A stretch of 64,000 bases of DNA, taken from positions 44,975,777 through 45,039,776 of the forward strand of contig NC_065543.1 in NCBI RefSeq assembly GCF_932294415.1, in the 5' to 3' direction. Positions 12,344 through 24,600 of the stretch are shown here, piece by piece (the first letter of the stretch is position 1; every line of letters begins with the position of its first letter). Under the pieces are notes generated by a model. The model was not told the DNA's origin. It saw only the letters and a list, made by a program, of their open reading frames with translations, and made no database searches. The stretch comes from Quercus robur (Eukaryota; Streptophyta; Magnoliopsida; Fagales; Fagaceae). Made by a program: the position numbers and the translations under genes.

Positions 12344-13440
12344 CTATGGACATTTGGTCTTGTTTCCATGGGTGGTCATATCAGTGTAGCATGTTCCACA
12401 GAGCTCTCTGTTCCCTGCAGTACCAGGTGGCACACACTTGCACCTCACACAGCACGTGCCACATGCCCTGTTGCACAAGTTCGGCCTCGAGTGAAGACTA
12501 CACCTCTGCTTGCACAAACCTCCACAATCTAAACCCAAAAAACAAAAACAAAACAAGAAAATATTAATAAATTTGAGGTACACATCTGACCAAACGAAGA
12601 CAAATAAGAACCCAAAAACCGTTAATTTATTTATTACAAAACCAAAATACTGACTAACAAAGTATTGTGAAGCTCAGAAATGATTTTGCTGAGAAATCAT
12701 AGTAATATGCAAAAATGGCTTATTGCTAAGGAGCTAAACTTCTTCATTTTTAAGAAAACCAAAATACTGACAACCTTTTCTCCAATTTTTCACCCCAAAT
12801 GAAACAAGAATCCTAAGAAAAGTGTCTAATTTTTTTTAACTAAAGTTACATTCTCCACTTCGTACACCACTAGTTACAAAGTACAATATGCAAATATGTG
12901 TTTTTTTTTCTTTCTATTTTTAACTATAGTTCTATTCTATACAAAAACTGTGACAAGTTAGAACATAAACTTTGATTATTTTTTCAACAAATAAGGGTTA
13001 GGATATTGCAATCAATTTTGTTTGGGGTTTGGTGGTGTTGGAAGAATTATGAAAATAAATTATAAACCCACCAATTTCCTGCATGAGCCTTCTGTTTCCA
13101 TCTTTCACAATAAGCTGGAAAAAGAAAATATTGCCAAATGAGACATGTGTGGAATAAGAAAATGAGAAAAGTAATAAACAGCTTTAAGAAAAAAAAAAAA
13201 AAAAGGAAAGTAAATGGATCTTTTGTATTACCTGGCTAGGAAGGGGTAGCTCTTCTTCAATCTTGATATCAGATGAAACCTACATGCATGAAGTTTTGAA
13301 GATCAAAGATAAGTATCAGTTAAAAACAACAACATGTAACAATATGATCATTTGTGAAGAACAAACAAGAAACCAGACTGCACCATTGTAAAGCAGAAGA
13401 GTAAAGCCCCCAAGAAAAAGAGCACACGTAATGCCATCAT
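12344..13440 (-). CDS. GASA/snakin-type gibberellin-regulated cysteine-rich peptide
   Basis: A small secreted peptide of the GASA (snakin/GAST) family, whose members act in the apoplast in growth, hormone response and defence. I read four exons: 13384-13440, 13232-13279, 13072-13114 and 12344-12528, with GT-AG junctions and consistent phases, giving 110 residues. Residues 1 to about 21 (MMALRVLFFLGALLLCFTMV) are a signal peptide. Next comes a short acidic linker (SSDIKIEEELPLPSQ), then the C-terminal GASA domain of about 60 residues. It runs from DCGGLCKQRC to HGNKTKCP and has the diagnostic 12 cysteines, including the RACGTCCVRCKC core. A TATAAAG box lies about 90 bases upstream of the start. 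Length and exon pattern fit the family. I cannot name the orthologue, and the exact target process is unknown. Confidence 0.92.
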
Positions 13441-13528
13441 TCTAGTCTCTCTTGCAAGTACCAAAGGCTAGCTGAAAGTGTGTGTAGTTACTTATTGCTA
13501 CTTGCTCAGAAAGCTGGCATTGCGTGTT

Positions 13529-13535
13529 CTTTATA
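13529..13535 (-). promoter_or_regulatory. TATA box of the GASA gene
   Basis: TATAAAG on the minus strand, about 90 bases upstream of the GASA start codon at 13440. This spacing leaves room for a 5' UTR of about 60 bases. Inferred from sequence and position only. Confidence 0.5.
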
Positions 13536-13539
13536 GGCG

Positions 13540-16180
13540 ATTCATCAGTGGCGATTTTACTAAAATGGTCAGAGTTCACACCTTTTTGTTTTGGTAAAAT
13601 GCTAGACCAAACAAAATTACATCATTTTGCATAATTTTACCGCAACTTTTTACGTAATTTTTGTCGCAACATATCGAGTTGTAAATGATGTAAAAAAATT
13701 AAGGGTTTTATTAATGTGTGCTAGGCACACAATAATTTTTATTTTTGAAATTTTTTTTTTTGAGAATTGAAAAAATAATATTTCTAAAAATAGATAGTTT
13801 AATATGTGTCTTAAAGACACATATTAATTGGACTCAAAAATAAAAAATGATAAATTTATGTTAGTTGATATTTTTGTTTATGCACCAGTTCCGATAAAAA
13901 TTGTGTAATATTTTGTGATCAATTTTCGTTTGTGGATTAGGATTAGGCCGACATATATATGTGGGGACTCCTCGAACTTTGGGCATTGCCAACTAGTTGA
14001 GTAGTTCTATCAAAGTATCAACCAGGGTAATTTATGTGTGAATAAATTTAAAGAGTCGGTAAACGTGGTGCTAATCAAGATTATCGGTGTTGCTGTGTTT
14101 GGGTTCAGATCCGCTGCCATCATGACGTGGTGGCGCTAAGTACTAACCAATGTTCTTTACATGCAAAGCGCACGTTTTATCTTCATAAAAGGTCATAAAA
14201 TACACGTGACGAGTGAGAATGCATCTTGTTTATACTTTATACTATTATTTTCCCTCTAGAATGTAGCATATTTTTGATAATTAGATTGTCATATATTATC
14301 AGTTTTAAAAAATAAAAAATTGGTCTCTAGTATAGATTCATTGACCTCATATATATGTGTATTATGATGGTAATATCATAATATGCAATATTATGTGTAT
14401 CATCAAAATCTTGATGAAATTATCACTCGAATTATTTACCATATAAAGTAATATGAGAACTCTTATCAACAAGCTACACTTCTACAGTGGTATATTAAGT
14501 TTTAATTGAGATATGATTACAAGACTCTTGACGAGTACATGATTTATTAATATTATAAATATGTTTTTGTTATGATTTATTTAGATAAATGTAAATTTTA
14601 AAAGTGTTACTGTTTTTTTAGATAGATTTTATTTTTTAGGCCGAGTGAGTTGATGGATTAAAGTTATCAACACCAAAACATAATTGAGACTGTGCCCACC
14701 TGAATTTAATTGGCCACATTTTGGCACTCTCAAATGATTATTCGATTGGAAGTTTGACCAAATCTTGATCATATAATTGAAGCAACCAGAAGAGTTAAAA
14801 TGGTAGTTATAGCTAGGGAAGAAAAATGGGTTTTGATTGCTAAATAGGCTTCATGCTTTTGAAATATGTCTATTCTCTTTGAAGATATAGTAGAGCTACT
14901 AAATTATACCGAGTTCTTTCGAATATATTATCTTAAACATCATGTGTTTTCTTTATTAGAGAATATTTATACTAATTTTAATGGATTATATTCTTATTTT
15001 TGCTATTAAGCTACTTACCAAAAATAAAAAATAGTGCTTGCAAGCAAAGCTTGATTTGCACAGGAGAAAGATTGAAAGAACATAGAAAATAAAAAAGTCA
15101 TATTGGAGATTAGAAAAACACTTTTTCTAAAATTCACCAATCTTGTCAGCCCAAAATCCTAATATTTTAAGAAAAAAAATCTTTTGTGGAATGCTCGGTT
15201 TATTGTATTAATCTAAGATTTCAAAATAGTGCCACTTGGAGTATGAGCTGCCAAGAACAAAGTATATAAATTAAAGGACAAGCAAAAAATAATTGTAGAG
15301 TTGTTGGTGAATTAATTGTATAATATATAATCTCTAGGTTGTTCTTGAATAATAAATATTAAATAGTACTCTAATTATTTATTATTTTCTGGTCATGACC
15401 CATGAGACATCTTAACCTTATGGGAACGGCTCGTTGCCCTTGGACCTAGGGCCTTGGGCATACTCGTACACGAGTCAAAATGGTGCTTTTACTCCACACA
15501 GCTGGATGTTCATTACGTACTGTACAGCCTGTACTGCATACTAATACCTTAGAAGACAAGAAAATAAAAAAAAATTTGGATACAACTTTGTCATGGCATT
15601 ATATGAATTATAATGAAAGTAACAGATACCGATTAATCATTATATAAGATAATTATAAAAAAATAAGTGGTAAAAAATGTAATCCTTCTATTATTCATGG
15701 AAAACTGATATTAATAATGTTATTTAAGTGTTATAGAAATATGTATGGATAAAAAAATATTGTAAAAAATTGTTATTTAAACAATACAACTGAACAAACC
15801 CAAATAGTAAAGTTGTTTTCAAAAAAGATTAAAAAATATAGAAAATGCTATATTCATATTAGTTTATGTAAACACTTATTTCTATTTTAGTATATAAAAA
15901 AAAATTATTTCTCGAAAAAAGTTGTTTCTCAAAAAAATAAAAAATAAATGGCATCAGTGTAAACTTATATACGTACTACCACTGCCATTCCTATGCAAGT
16001 TGCATGAATGACACCAACAGTTTTAAAATCTGTACGTGTCGATTGTCATATCACAGTACTTATTACAATTTGCAGTAGTAAAAATGATAAAGTATTTACC
16101 AACTCTCACCGGCACCCCCCTACAGGTCACGACAAAAAAAAGCAAAAAAGCAAAAGAATGATATAAATGGATAAGCGAGC
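13540..16180. other. Intergenic, AT-rich
   Basis: Upstream flank of the GASA gene, then about 2.5 kb without a recognisable gene or repeat. The segment at 15395-15545 is less AT-rich but encodes nothing I recognise. Confidence 0.45.
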
Positions 16181-16690
16181 TGGCAGAGGTGAGTTGTCGT
16201 GACCCGTCAGGGTTTGTTCACTCACTCACTCACTCACTAGGAATGGTATCTGTCCATACCGAGTTTGGCCTTGGGTTACTGTCAAGCATCCATTTTAAAC
16301 GCATATCAGATCGAGTGATCAGCCTTACAGCTGGCCTTGCTACCTATATATGGGGACTAGCAAAATATTGGAGACCAGCTCATCATCTCTTTCTTCCAAC
16401 CCAACTGGCCCCCATTCTCTCTTCTTTCAAAAACCATAATAAAAATATATATGAGAGTTGGAATTGGATGGATTACTTGAGATATTTTTTTGGCTTCACT
16501 GTTTATTTTTGGTAAGAGCAAGATTCGGTTTTTCGGAATTTTGTGCGTCATATATATCTCCATTGGCTCTGCTAGTCCCCGTTGTTATTTAGTGGGATTC
16601 ATGGCCCATGTCATGGGTCACTATTCTGCCCTATGCGTAGTTTTTTCCATTTTGATAACCCTATCCCATACGTAGGAGTAATGGATTGCA
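16181..16690 (+). other. Promoter-like segment without an identified gene
   Basis: On the plus strand a TATATATGG box (about 16345) is followed by pyrimidine-rich, UTR-like sequence, a possible splice donor (TTTTTG then GTAAGAGC) near 16512, and seed-type RY motifs (CATGCA) near 16687. An open frame of about 108 codons crosses it but matches no family I know and is probably chance. It could be the 5' end of a non-coding transcript or a degraded gene. Confidence 0.2.
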
Positions 16691-17435
16691 TGCAATGCAT
16701 GCGCCATGGATAAATTTACATGTTCACGAACATTACTTTCATCTTTTTCTTTTTTTTTTTTGTTTATTTAAATGAAAATATAGTAGTACCTTATCTTAGA
16801 TTTTTTTTTTATTATTATTATTATTACACTTTTTTTTTTGGCTTCAATAAGGATTTTACTGAAAAAAAAAAAAAAATTTACACAGCGCAATCCCTAAGAA
16901 AGCGTTAAAGACAGATTGGGACTTGGGAGTTGGGACTTGGGAGCATACACCAAAAGAAACAGTGCCCGTAGTAAGATTACAAGAGTGTCATTTCGCAAGG
17001 GCAAGAGCAAGAGCGGCAGCATTTAGCTTCTCTTCGAACCCAAAGAAAACAAACAGAAAAAGAAAAGGATAGAGAGTACAAATGTCTTGCACAAGCTCTT
17101 CAATAATCCATGCTTGTGTGTTTTAATTGGTTTAATTAAATGGAGGATGCATTACTATGAGAATGTGTCCTCAATCATAGAGAAACAATTTAAATATTCA
17201 ATTATAAGGTGGTTAAAACCCACCAATCAAATAAACTTTATATAATAAAACTTGTAATACATTTATTATTTTCCTTACAAAATAACGTACGTTGACCTCA
17301 TCTCCTCCGAGAAGAATAATACTATTGACATATAAAATACCATAATTTTAAGCCATAACTCGCCACATGCATCTGTCGATATAGACTTTTTACTTTTTAT
17401 TTTTCCTTCAATTCTACTATTTTCAATTCTACGCT
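16691..17435. other. Intergenic, low-complexity AT-rich
   Basis: T-rich and (ATT)n tracts near 16750-16840 and an A-run near 16862. A partial relative of the 9774-9944 MITE lies at about 17150-17270. No gene. Confidence 0.45.
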
Positions 17436-17439
17436 TTTC

Positions 17440-17921
17440 TTGTTCAGATGTGAATTGTGCTGCAACTCACCGGAATCTATTGGACATCTCCTGCGGGAGT
17501 GCCCCTTTGCCAGGAATGTTTGGGCTTTGTGTCGAGGAAAAATTCAGAAGTGCCTGAATTATGCAGGTGAGTTCTTCCTTCTATTTCGAATGCTGGAGGA
17601 AAAGCTTCCACAGTTGGAGCTTGAACGATGGGCAACAATATCATGGGCAACATGGAATGTTCGTAATAAGTTCTACTTTGACAAAGTCCAGCAGCTTTCA
17701 AAAATGATTTTTGAGGCGGCAAATGGATTTTTGAGCGAGTATCAAAGGTTATGCGTTACACAGAGGAGTAACTAGAGCAGTGCAAACCTAATTGTTTTCT
17801 CTTTTAATTCTACTGATCTGCTGTTTAAAACTGTGGCAGACTTGTTGGATTATTGTCTGTACTCTGTTTTTACCTTAATAAAATTTCTATGTTTTACCTC
17901 CAAAAAAAAAAAAAAAAAAAA
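17440..17921 (+). mobile_element. LINE 3' end: zinc-binding RT (zf-RVT) domain plus poly-A
   Basis: The plus strand encodes about 110 residues starting FRCELCCNSPESIGHLLREC, with CPFARNVW soon after. This is the reverse-transcriptase zinc-binding (zf-RVT) module of plant L1-type LINEs. It is followed by the usual WATISWATWNVRNKFYF segment that precedes the C terminus. A stop at about 17774 is followed by 125 bases of 3' UTR containing AATAAAA and then an A-tail of about 20 at 17902-17921. Everything upstream of zf-RVT is missing, so this is a severely 5'-truncated insertion. I found no clear target duplication. Confidence 0.75.
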
Positions 17922-18145
17922 ATTAAAGTTATATAGAACCTGGTAAGAAATTTATAGTATCATTGTTTGTATTTTTTAAAAATACGTGTAGGTGAAAAAG
18001 TTTACGAAAATACATGTAATATTGTTTAAACATTGAAAACTATTGTTTAAACCACTGAAACAAACAGGCTCATAGTATCAATTTTGGGTGTATGGTGCAG
18101 CTTGCTGTGATTCTTTGAAGGATGTGAATTTGATGGACATTATGT

Positions 18146-18433
18146 ACCTGTTTGGTTTTGGCATTTACTGCGTTTCAGCGTTTGCGTTTTGGGCATAAGA
18201 CCCATGCTACAGTTGCACGCAGTAAACGCATCCTTCTTCTTCTTTTTTAGCTGTTAACGTTGACTTTTCCTGTAAATAGTGCACTCGTGTACTGTTTATG
18301 GGTCCCACAAACTTCACTTTTCAACAATTTTTTCATTAAAAATGGGTCTCATGGTATTATTCACACATTTAAAAATTATTTTGCTACAGTGTTTTCAGTT
18401 TCAGTAAAAAAAGCTCAATCCAAATAGACCCTA
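18146..18433 (-). mobile_element. MITE of the family also present at 36.35 kb
   Basis: The right end read on the minus strand (GGGTCTATTTGGATTGAG) and the internal segments CTGAAAACACTGTAGCAAAA and TTTTTAAATGTGTGAATA match the element at 36351-36646. The left end TACCTGTTTGG is weakly inverted to it. It is non-coding. hAT-like by terminus style, but the target duplication is not clear here. Confidence 0.6.
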
Positions 18434-20028
18434 TATATACATATATATATATATATATATACATATTATCTTTTTATGATTCCAGAGTCGAAGGAGGGTG
18501 ATTTAAACCGTAACATTGAAAATTCTAAAAGATACCAATGAATTGAGCATTAAGACTCTTGGTAAATTTGATGGACAATTGAAACGCAAGAAAGGGGTAG
18601 GTTTAGGCCCTCTGATATACCCTCTCCTTTAAAAAACAATGGAAGTGTGAAACATTTCATTGGGCCCAAGTTTGTGGACATCTTAGCAAAGGAGTTGAAT
18701 GACTTAAGAAACAACCAAGTTTCGAGCAGCCTAGTTTCAGGCAAGAGCAAGACGCAACCCAGTTTCGGGTGCTATTTTTCCAAATTGCTTAATTATTCTT
18801 ATTAGGATTTGAACCCGATGGCATAGGTTCCTGGGCCTGCCCAAACATTGTGGAGGTCTAACGCGAAAAGGCCTTTATGTTATCATTTAAATAATATTTA
18901 ATTAGTATTTTATATAATAATTTTAAAAAAAAATTATTTTTTTACTTTTTAATATGATTTTTTTTTTTGAGAAAATGATGAAGTTACAATAAATTTTACT
19001 ACAAACTGATATTGTAACAGATTTAATGACATGAGGCTTACAAAAATATTAGAGATATTATAAAATTTACAACATGGAAATTATAAAGATATTTTACCAA
19101 TCACAAAAATTCATTCAAAAATCCATTCAATAGTTTGTTAAAGTCTACCTATCATATTTATTGTCACATCAAATTATAAAGTTATGTAGACCACTATTCA
19201 CCCTTGGCGCAGTGATAACTTCAGAAGTATAAGTGTTTGTAAGATGTAAGGGGCAAGTGTCGAGGTAAGACCTATTTATTTAAATTATGATCTTTTCTCT
19301 ATCTTTAGCATTACTTAATTATTTGAGACTTCTTAATAGTGAAAAAAAAAAATTTAACTAAAATTTTTTTTAATGTCTCCCAAAAGTATTTATTAAAAAA
19401 AAAAACAATTTTTCCCCCAAATTTGGGGCCTTTCTCTAGTAGGGGCCTAAGCAATGGCCTAATTGGCCTAAGCCTAGGGCTGGCCCTGGTAGGTTCAAAT
19501 CCTACATAGCATGATTTGGTTCCTCTTAGGTCCTAATTACAATGAAATAACTTCCCTAGCTTGTATAGCAACTCGAAATTGACCTCTTGTAGGGATTAAT
19601 AAAAGGGAGTGGTAAAAAAAAGTTAAGAAATATTAATTAATTAAAAGGTCCAACATCACTGTATTTGCAATGTAAGTATACAGTTACAAATAATTTAACC
19701 AAAGTAATTGGAATTAGACCTAGCACAATTCAAAATAGAAAAACCTCAAATCATTTTTTTTTAATAGACATGTGCAAATTTTAACCTTTGGTATTTACTC
19801 AATGACCACTACTTTATTTTAATCTAGGGTGTTATTTCCACTAGAAAATGATTGCTTTACTTTGGCAAAAACGTCATTTTGGAGTTACAGTCAATTTGGT
19901 TTCTAGTCCCTACTACGCATGTGACTACTAAAAGAATACATGAAATGCAAGTTTGGTAAAAAACTTGAAACAAAGATGAAGTGGTAGCAAGACTCAATAA
20001 ATTAAAAGATACTAAAGAGTGAGATCTT
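18434..20028. other. Intergenic with degraded repeats
   Basis: An (AT)n microsatellite lies at about 18435-18461. The segment 18973-19195 is a diverged relative of the 9774-9944 MITE. At 19200 a 'CCTTGGCGCAGTGATAA' stretch resembles a tRNA A-box and may be a decayed SINE head. No gene recognised. Confidence 0.4.
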
Positions 20029-20029
20029 T

Positions 20030-20464
20030 TGAATCTTTGATGAATAATTCTTAAGGATCTAGAGATTAAAGAGAATGTGAATTATAGGAGAAGAGTAGTG
20101 TAGATGAAGTGGAGAAGTGCATTAGGAGTATTGTGTGGTTGTAAAATACCTACTAAGTTAAAAGGAAAAATTTTATAAGACTACATACTATTAAACTAAG
20201 TATGCTCTATGGCACTAAATGTTGGAGTGCTAAGAAGCAACAAATTAATGAAATGAGAAATGAAGGAAAGTCGTGCTAGAGATGGTTAGGTCATGTTCGA
20301 AAAAGAGCAACTTATGAAAGTGTAAAAAAAGAAAAAAAAAAAAAAGAGGGTGAATTGATTCAAATTGAGATAAGAGAATGATAAATAATAAAATAGTAGA
20401 ATTAAAAAAATTAAGGACATATTAATTAAGAGAGTAACAAAGAGTGGCTTTGTATATAATAAAC
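20030..20464 (+). mobile_element. RTE-type LINE 3' remnant
   Basis: On the plus strand LYGTKCW (about 20205-20225) and RWLGHV (about 20278-20295) are signature motifs of the RTE LINE region after the reverse-transcriptase core (family patterns LYGxECW and RWFGHV). The upstream nucleotide sequence aligns with the 9.7-kb remnant. An A-rich stretch and stops interrupt the frame, so it is dead. A SINE has landed just downstream. Confidence 0.7.
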
Positions 20465-20477
20465 GACGTTACTAATT

Positions 20478-20752
20478 GCCAACATTCAGGTGGCCTAGTT
20501 GGTTAGATACCAAGCCAACAAGTCTCAGGACTTGGGTTCGAACCTCAACAACTAGTTGTGTGTTGGTGCTCCTTATATCTCATTTTCATCCCAAACGGTC
20601 CAAATGATAATAAGTGAGTTTCTCATAGACCGGGAGTATGGAGTCTCACCCAAGAGCGGGTAGGGTGCTAATATGGTTATGCCTAGGTAGGAAAGCCACA
20701 CAAGTTGCCTCCCTCTAACCATTTTTTTTTACCACAAAAAAAAGAAAAAAAT
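20478..20752 (+). mobile_element. tRNA-derived SINE (family C) with target duplication
   Basis: The A-box TGGCCTAGTTGG and B-box GGTTCGAACC are spaced as in a tRNA. They are followed by a tRNA-unrelated body and a T/A-rich tail. Direct repeats GACGTTACTAATT (20465-20477) and GACTTTACTAATT (20753-20765), 12 of 13 matching, flank it. The head and overall style resemble the widespread plant Au-type SINEs, but that assignment is from memory. Confidence 0.72.
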
Positions 20753-20769
20753 GACTTTACTAATTTGGT

Positions 20770-21095
20770 AAGGATCACTCAATAAATTTGAGACTAAAGT
20801 TTTGTTATTATTGTTTGTTTGTTGTGTTTTTATTTTTAAAGAAAACTACAGAAGACTAATATGAATTTAGGTCTAAATTTTATTTATTTTAGTTTGTTAA
20901 TAAAGAGGGTAACAATATGAACACTATATCCACTCCAATGGCCAGTTTCTACTGCTCCTTTCTACTCCCCCCTCCATCCAGATTGGTCATAACACTTGTT
21001 GTCACATTTGCTGAAGATCATCATAAATAGTAATAGTTGCATTCTAGAGCAGCAGTCACCCAAAAGCCGCTCCTTTATAGTTGTTGAAGCAGTAG

Positions 21096-21129
<34 letters not shown>

Positions 21130-21671
21130 AGCAGCAAAAGAAACCCCTTCAAACCCAACCCCCCTCTTCTTTTTCTCTTGTCATCACATGGTGTAGTTGA
21201 AAATAAAATGTAGAATTCTATCTATCTCAAAAACGAAAAAGAAAAGAAGGAACTTGCTTTTGTTAAGCAAACAAAGACCAAATGGCGTTTTTAACTTCTC
21301 CCTCACACATTAAGGGGAAATTGCATAGTGCAGTAACTCCAAATCATGCAAAACTCACTCTACTCATCTGTGGCATTTTCTAGTACACATACACACCATC
21401 AGTCTCTGCGAAAGAGAACTCCCTCAATAGAACTTGTAACATTCCCAATTTGATACATAATGTGCAGAGCAACTTAACTTTTATCCACCACCCCAAAATA
21501 AAAGGTTTGCATTGAAAATTTTCTATACGAAGTAATGAGTATTCCTATAATCTCTCATTTTCCTATTTTCTCAAATGGCTGTTAGTACAGGCCTGCCCGA
21601 TTATTTACCTCTGTGGACCAAAGTTATTATAATTCGGAAAACTTCACTTATTTCTTGAATATTACAAGGTA
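20770..21671. other. Intergenic and probable 3' UTR of the mannosidase gene
   Basis: A T-run of about 30 lies at 21098-21128. The last few hundred bases before 21672 are probably the 3' UTR of the minus-strand gene. Nothing else recognised. Confidence 0.45.
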
Positions 21672-24600
21672 TTACACGAGTAACCACAACCCACAGTACC
21701 CAGCCATGCTGCATGACCTTCGTCTGCATGTAGTCGAATCAACTCCACACTCTTCATCAGTAAAACACCTGTGGTCAGCACGAGCATCAGTGATGTGGCA
21801 AGCGCTCTCAACCTGTTGGTTATCATTAGCAGGACAGACTTGTAAAGACATTGCACTTGTCCGCCTGCCTTGCTTTTCACTCTGCACAAGTAAAAACTTC
21901 ATTACTTACATGATTCAATTCCACATTTGAGAACAACAGAAGTATAAACTACAAAAGTGAAAACTGAAATAAAAAGGTCCGAACTCCAAACTACACTTTT
22001 GGTTCTCCAGCAATAGTTGTAGTTTCAATTTCACCCATATACATTGAATGATGTCAATCCCCCTCGACTTTTAATTGTCAATTTTGTGTCCCAACTTTCA
22101 AAACTAAGTCGTTTTCTAATGAAAAAATCTACTTGATTTTCAATTGACTTGATTTTGGAATTCAAAGGACGAAATGGAAATGATTAAATATATAGGAACG
22201 AAATTGAAACTGTGACAAATGTGCAGGGATAAAAATTGTTGTTTGGACAAATTAAAATAATACAAAAAGGTTAGAGTAAACTATACATGCAAGGAAAAAT
22301 ATAAGTTTCGAAAAACTTCTATTCAATCAGGAAGCATCTTTGGAGTATGTTAAAGGAAGAGTTTCAAAAATCAATCGCTATACAACCATATAGGAAGAAA
22401 ACCTGGGCAAAACTCCAGTTAGTTGAAATATAGCTCTCTGGAAGCCTGTCATGCCAATCTCTTAATACTGGAAGGGGATGACCCTCAGTTGTGAAGATAT
22501 AATTCCGATCAACCAAAAATGAATCATCAAACAGAAGATAGAGGTACTTGCACCTACAGGAAACATTAGACATTGACATAATTTTAAGAGTGAAAATTCT
22601 ATGGCTGAGATAATATTTCTTTATTATTAATAACATGAAAAAGAAGGGAATGACAAAGCTTTACGTTTCAGCGAGGAAAAAACTATGCTGGTGATCTTCC
22701 AACTGCATAGTTGTCACGTCTCTAACGCTTGCAAATCCCCCTTCCACTTTGGTGTATAAATTAAGAGAATTAACAATCGATTCACCCACTTTTAAGTACC
22801 ACGAATCTGATAACATGAAAAAAAAAAAAAAAAAGAATCAATCAAATGTGAGAATTAACAATTAATTCACCCACTTTTAAGAACCATGAATCTGATAACA
22901 TGAAAAAAAAGATAGAAATCAAACAAATGTGAAAATCAGAATAGTCCAGAGCGCAGCTGAATAACCATGTGCCTTGATTAAAGCGAGAATTAATGCATTT
23001 GTGTGATATGCCTGCAACCATGCTCATAATGAAGCTTAAAGTACACAAGAAAGCAAGTCCTAAACCAAGCAATCCAAATTATGGACATGATAATTAAAAT
23101 GAAGGGTAAATTACATATTTGGTCCCTAATCTTTACACTGTATGCCAATTTAATCCAAGACCTTTCAAATGTGTCAGTTTGGTCCCTAATATTTTAGTAT
23201 TATGTCAAAATGGTCTCTACTGTTAAGTAATAGATGGAAAATGCTGACGTGACTAACGGCCAAAATAACATATTATTTTCATGCCACATAGATGGCCGGT
23301 ACTGGAACGTCAGCATATACTTAACCAAAAAAAAAAAAAAAAAAAAGGCAAAAAACCAAATTAGATATCTTTTGCTCTATCTTTGGGGTAATGTCACCCA
23401 CCATCAGTTGGGGTTTAAATCAAATAAGTGTAAATTAGGGTTAGAGAGAGAAGTGGATAGGTAAAGTGAACTGGGTTGATTGAGAGAGAAGGGATGAAAT
23501 CAAAAGAAAGAAAAAAAGAGTGGGGGGGGGTTGACAAAGGAATGGAAAACACTGTCTCATCAATTTCTTTTTTTTCTACCTTCCTTTAACCCGTTGTCAA
23601 ACTGTGGGCTTTCTTCATCTTATCAAATTTAAAAAGGGTAAAAGAAGGAGAAGAAGGGATGGCACTACAGAAACTCAGAAATACAAAGATCTACCATTGC
23701 CAAACAATGGGAGTCACATCTATTGTCCTCCAAATGGGGGAAAAAAGTATAATGTATTCCAAGACTACTTAATTGGAACTAAAGAAAAACTTGGAATCCA
23801 TTTCAGAAGTAGGATTTACTTCATATCCTCTTTCTTTAAATTAGTAGAAGATATGAATTAATATCTTCTTGAAACAGATTTTTTCTTTCCTTTTGTTCTT
23901 AAAGTTTTCATCATTGCCATGTTTGACTTAACCCCCTGCCAGAGAGAGCAAAAGATATCTAATTTGTTTGTTTGTTTTTTTTATGTATATGCTGACATGT
24001 CAGTACATGTGGTCATGTATGTGGCATGAAAATAATATTTATTTTGGCTGTTAGCTATGTCAGCATTTTCTATCCTTTACTTAACGGCATGGACCATTTT
24101 GACACGATATCAAAATATTAGGGATCAAATTGACACACAATGTAAAGGTTAGGCACCAATACGTAACTTACCCTAAGATGAAACTAATGTGTGCTTTGCA
24201 ACTTAATTACAAGGCTCATCAATGTTCAACTTCAATGTAAAATTACAACTTGTACATAAATGACCTAAAATTTACTACCTACAGTTGATTTACTTTTACA
24301 AGTTCAAAGTATAAATAAGCATTACATTTCCAGGGGAAAAAAAAAATCAAACAAAATAAAAATAAAAGAAACTCTCAGACAGTCAGTTCAAGCTAAAATT
24401 AAAAATAACTGATATGATACAATAAAAGACCTTTGGTGGCTTGATATAAGTAGAATGTTGACTCTGCCAATTCGGGGCGCAAAGGATAATATTTTTCTGT
24501 AGGATGCAACATTTGATGGTCCAGCAAATACCTGAATAATTACATGCTTTAACCCATTATGAAAAAAAATTCTGCCATAGTAGAGACCAAAGAGAGACAA

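Noticed and set aside
16189-16515. 108-codon frame
   Set aside because: No family resemblance, and it overlaps promoter-like sequence.
20488-20560. Possible tRNA gene (A-box and B-box)
   Set aside because: The cloverleaf does not close and the segment continues into a SINE body with target duplications.
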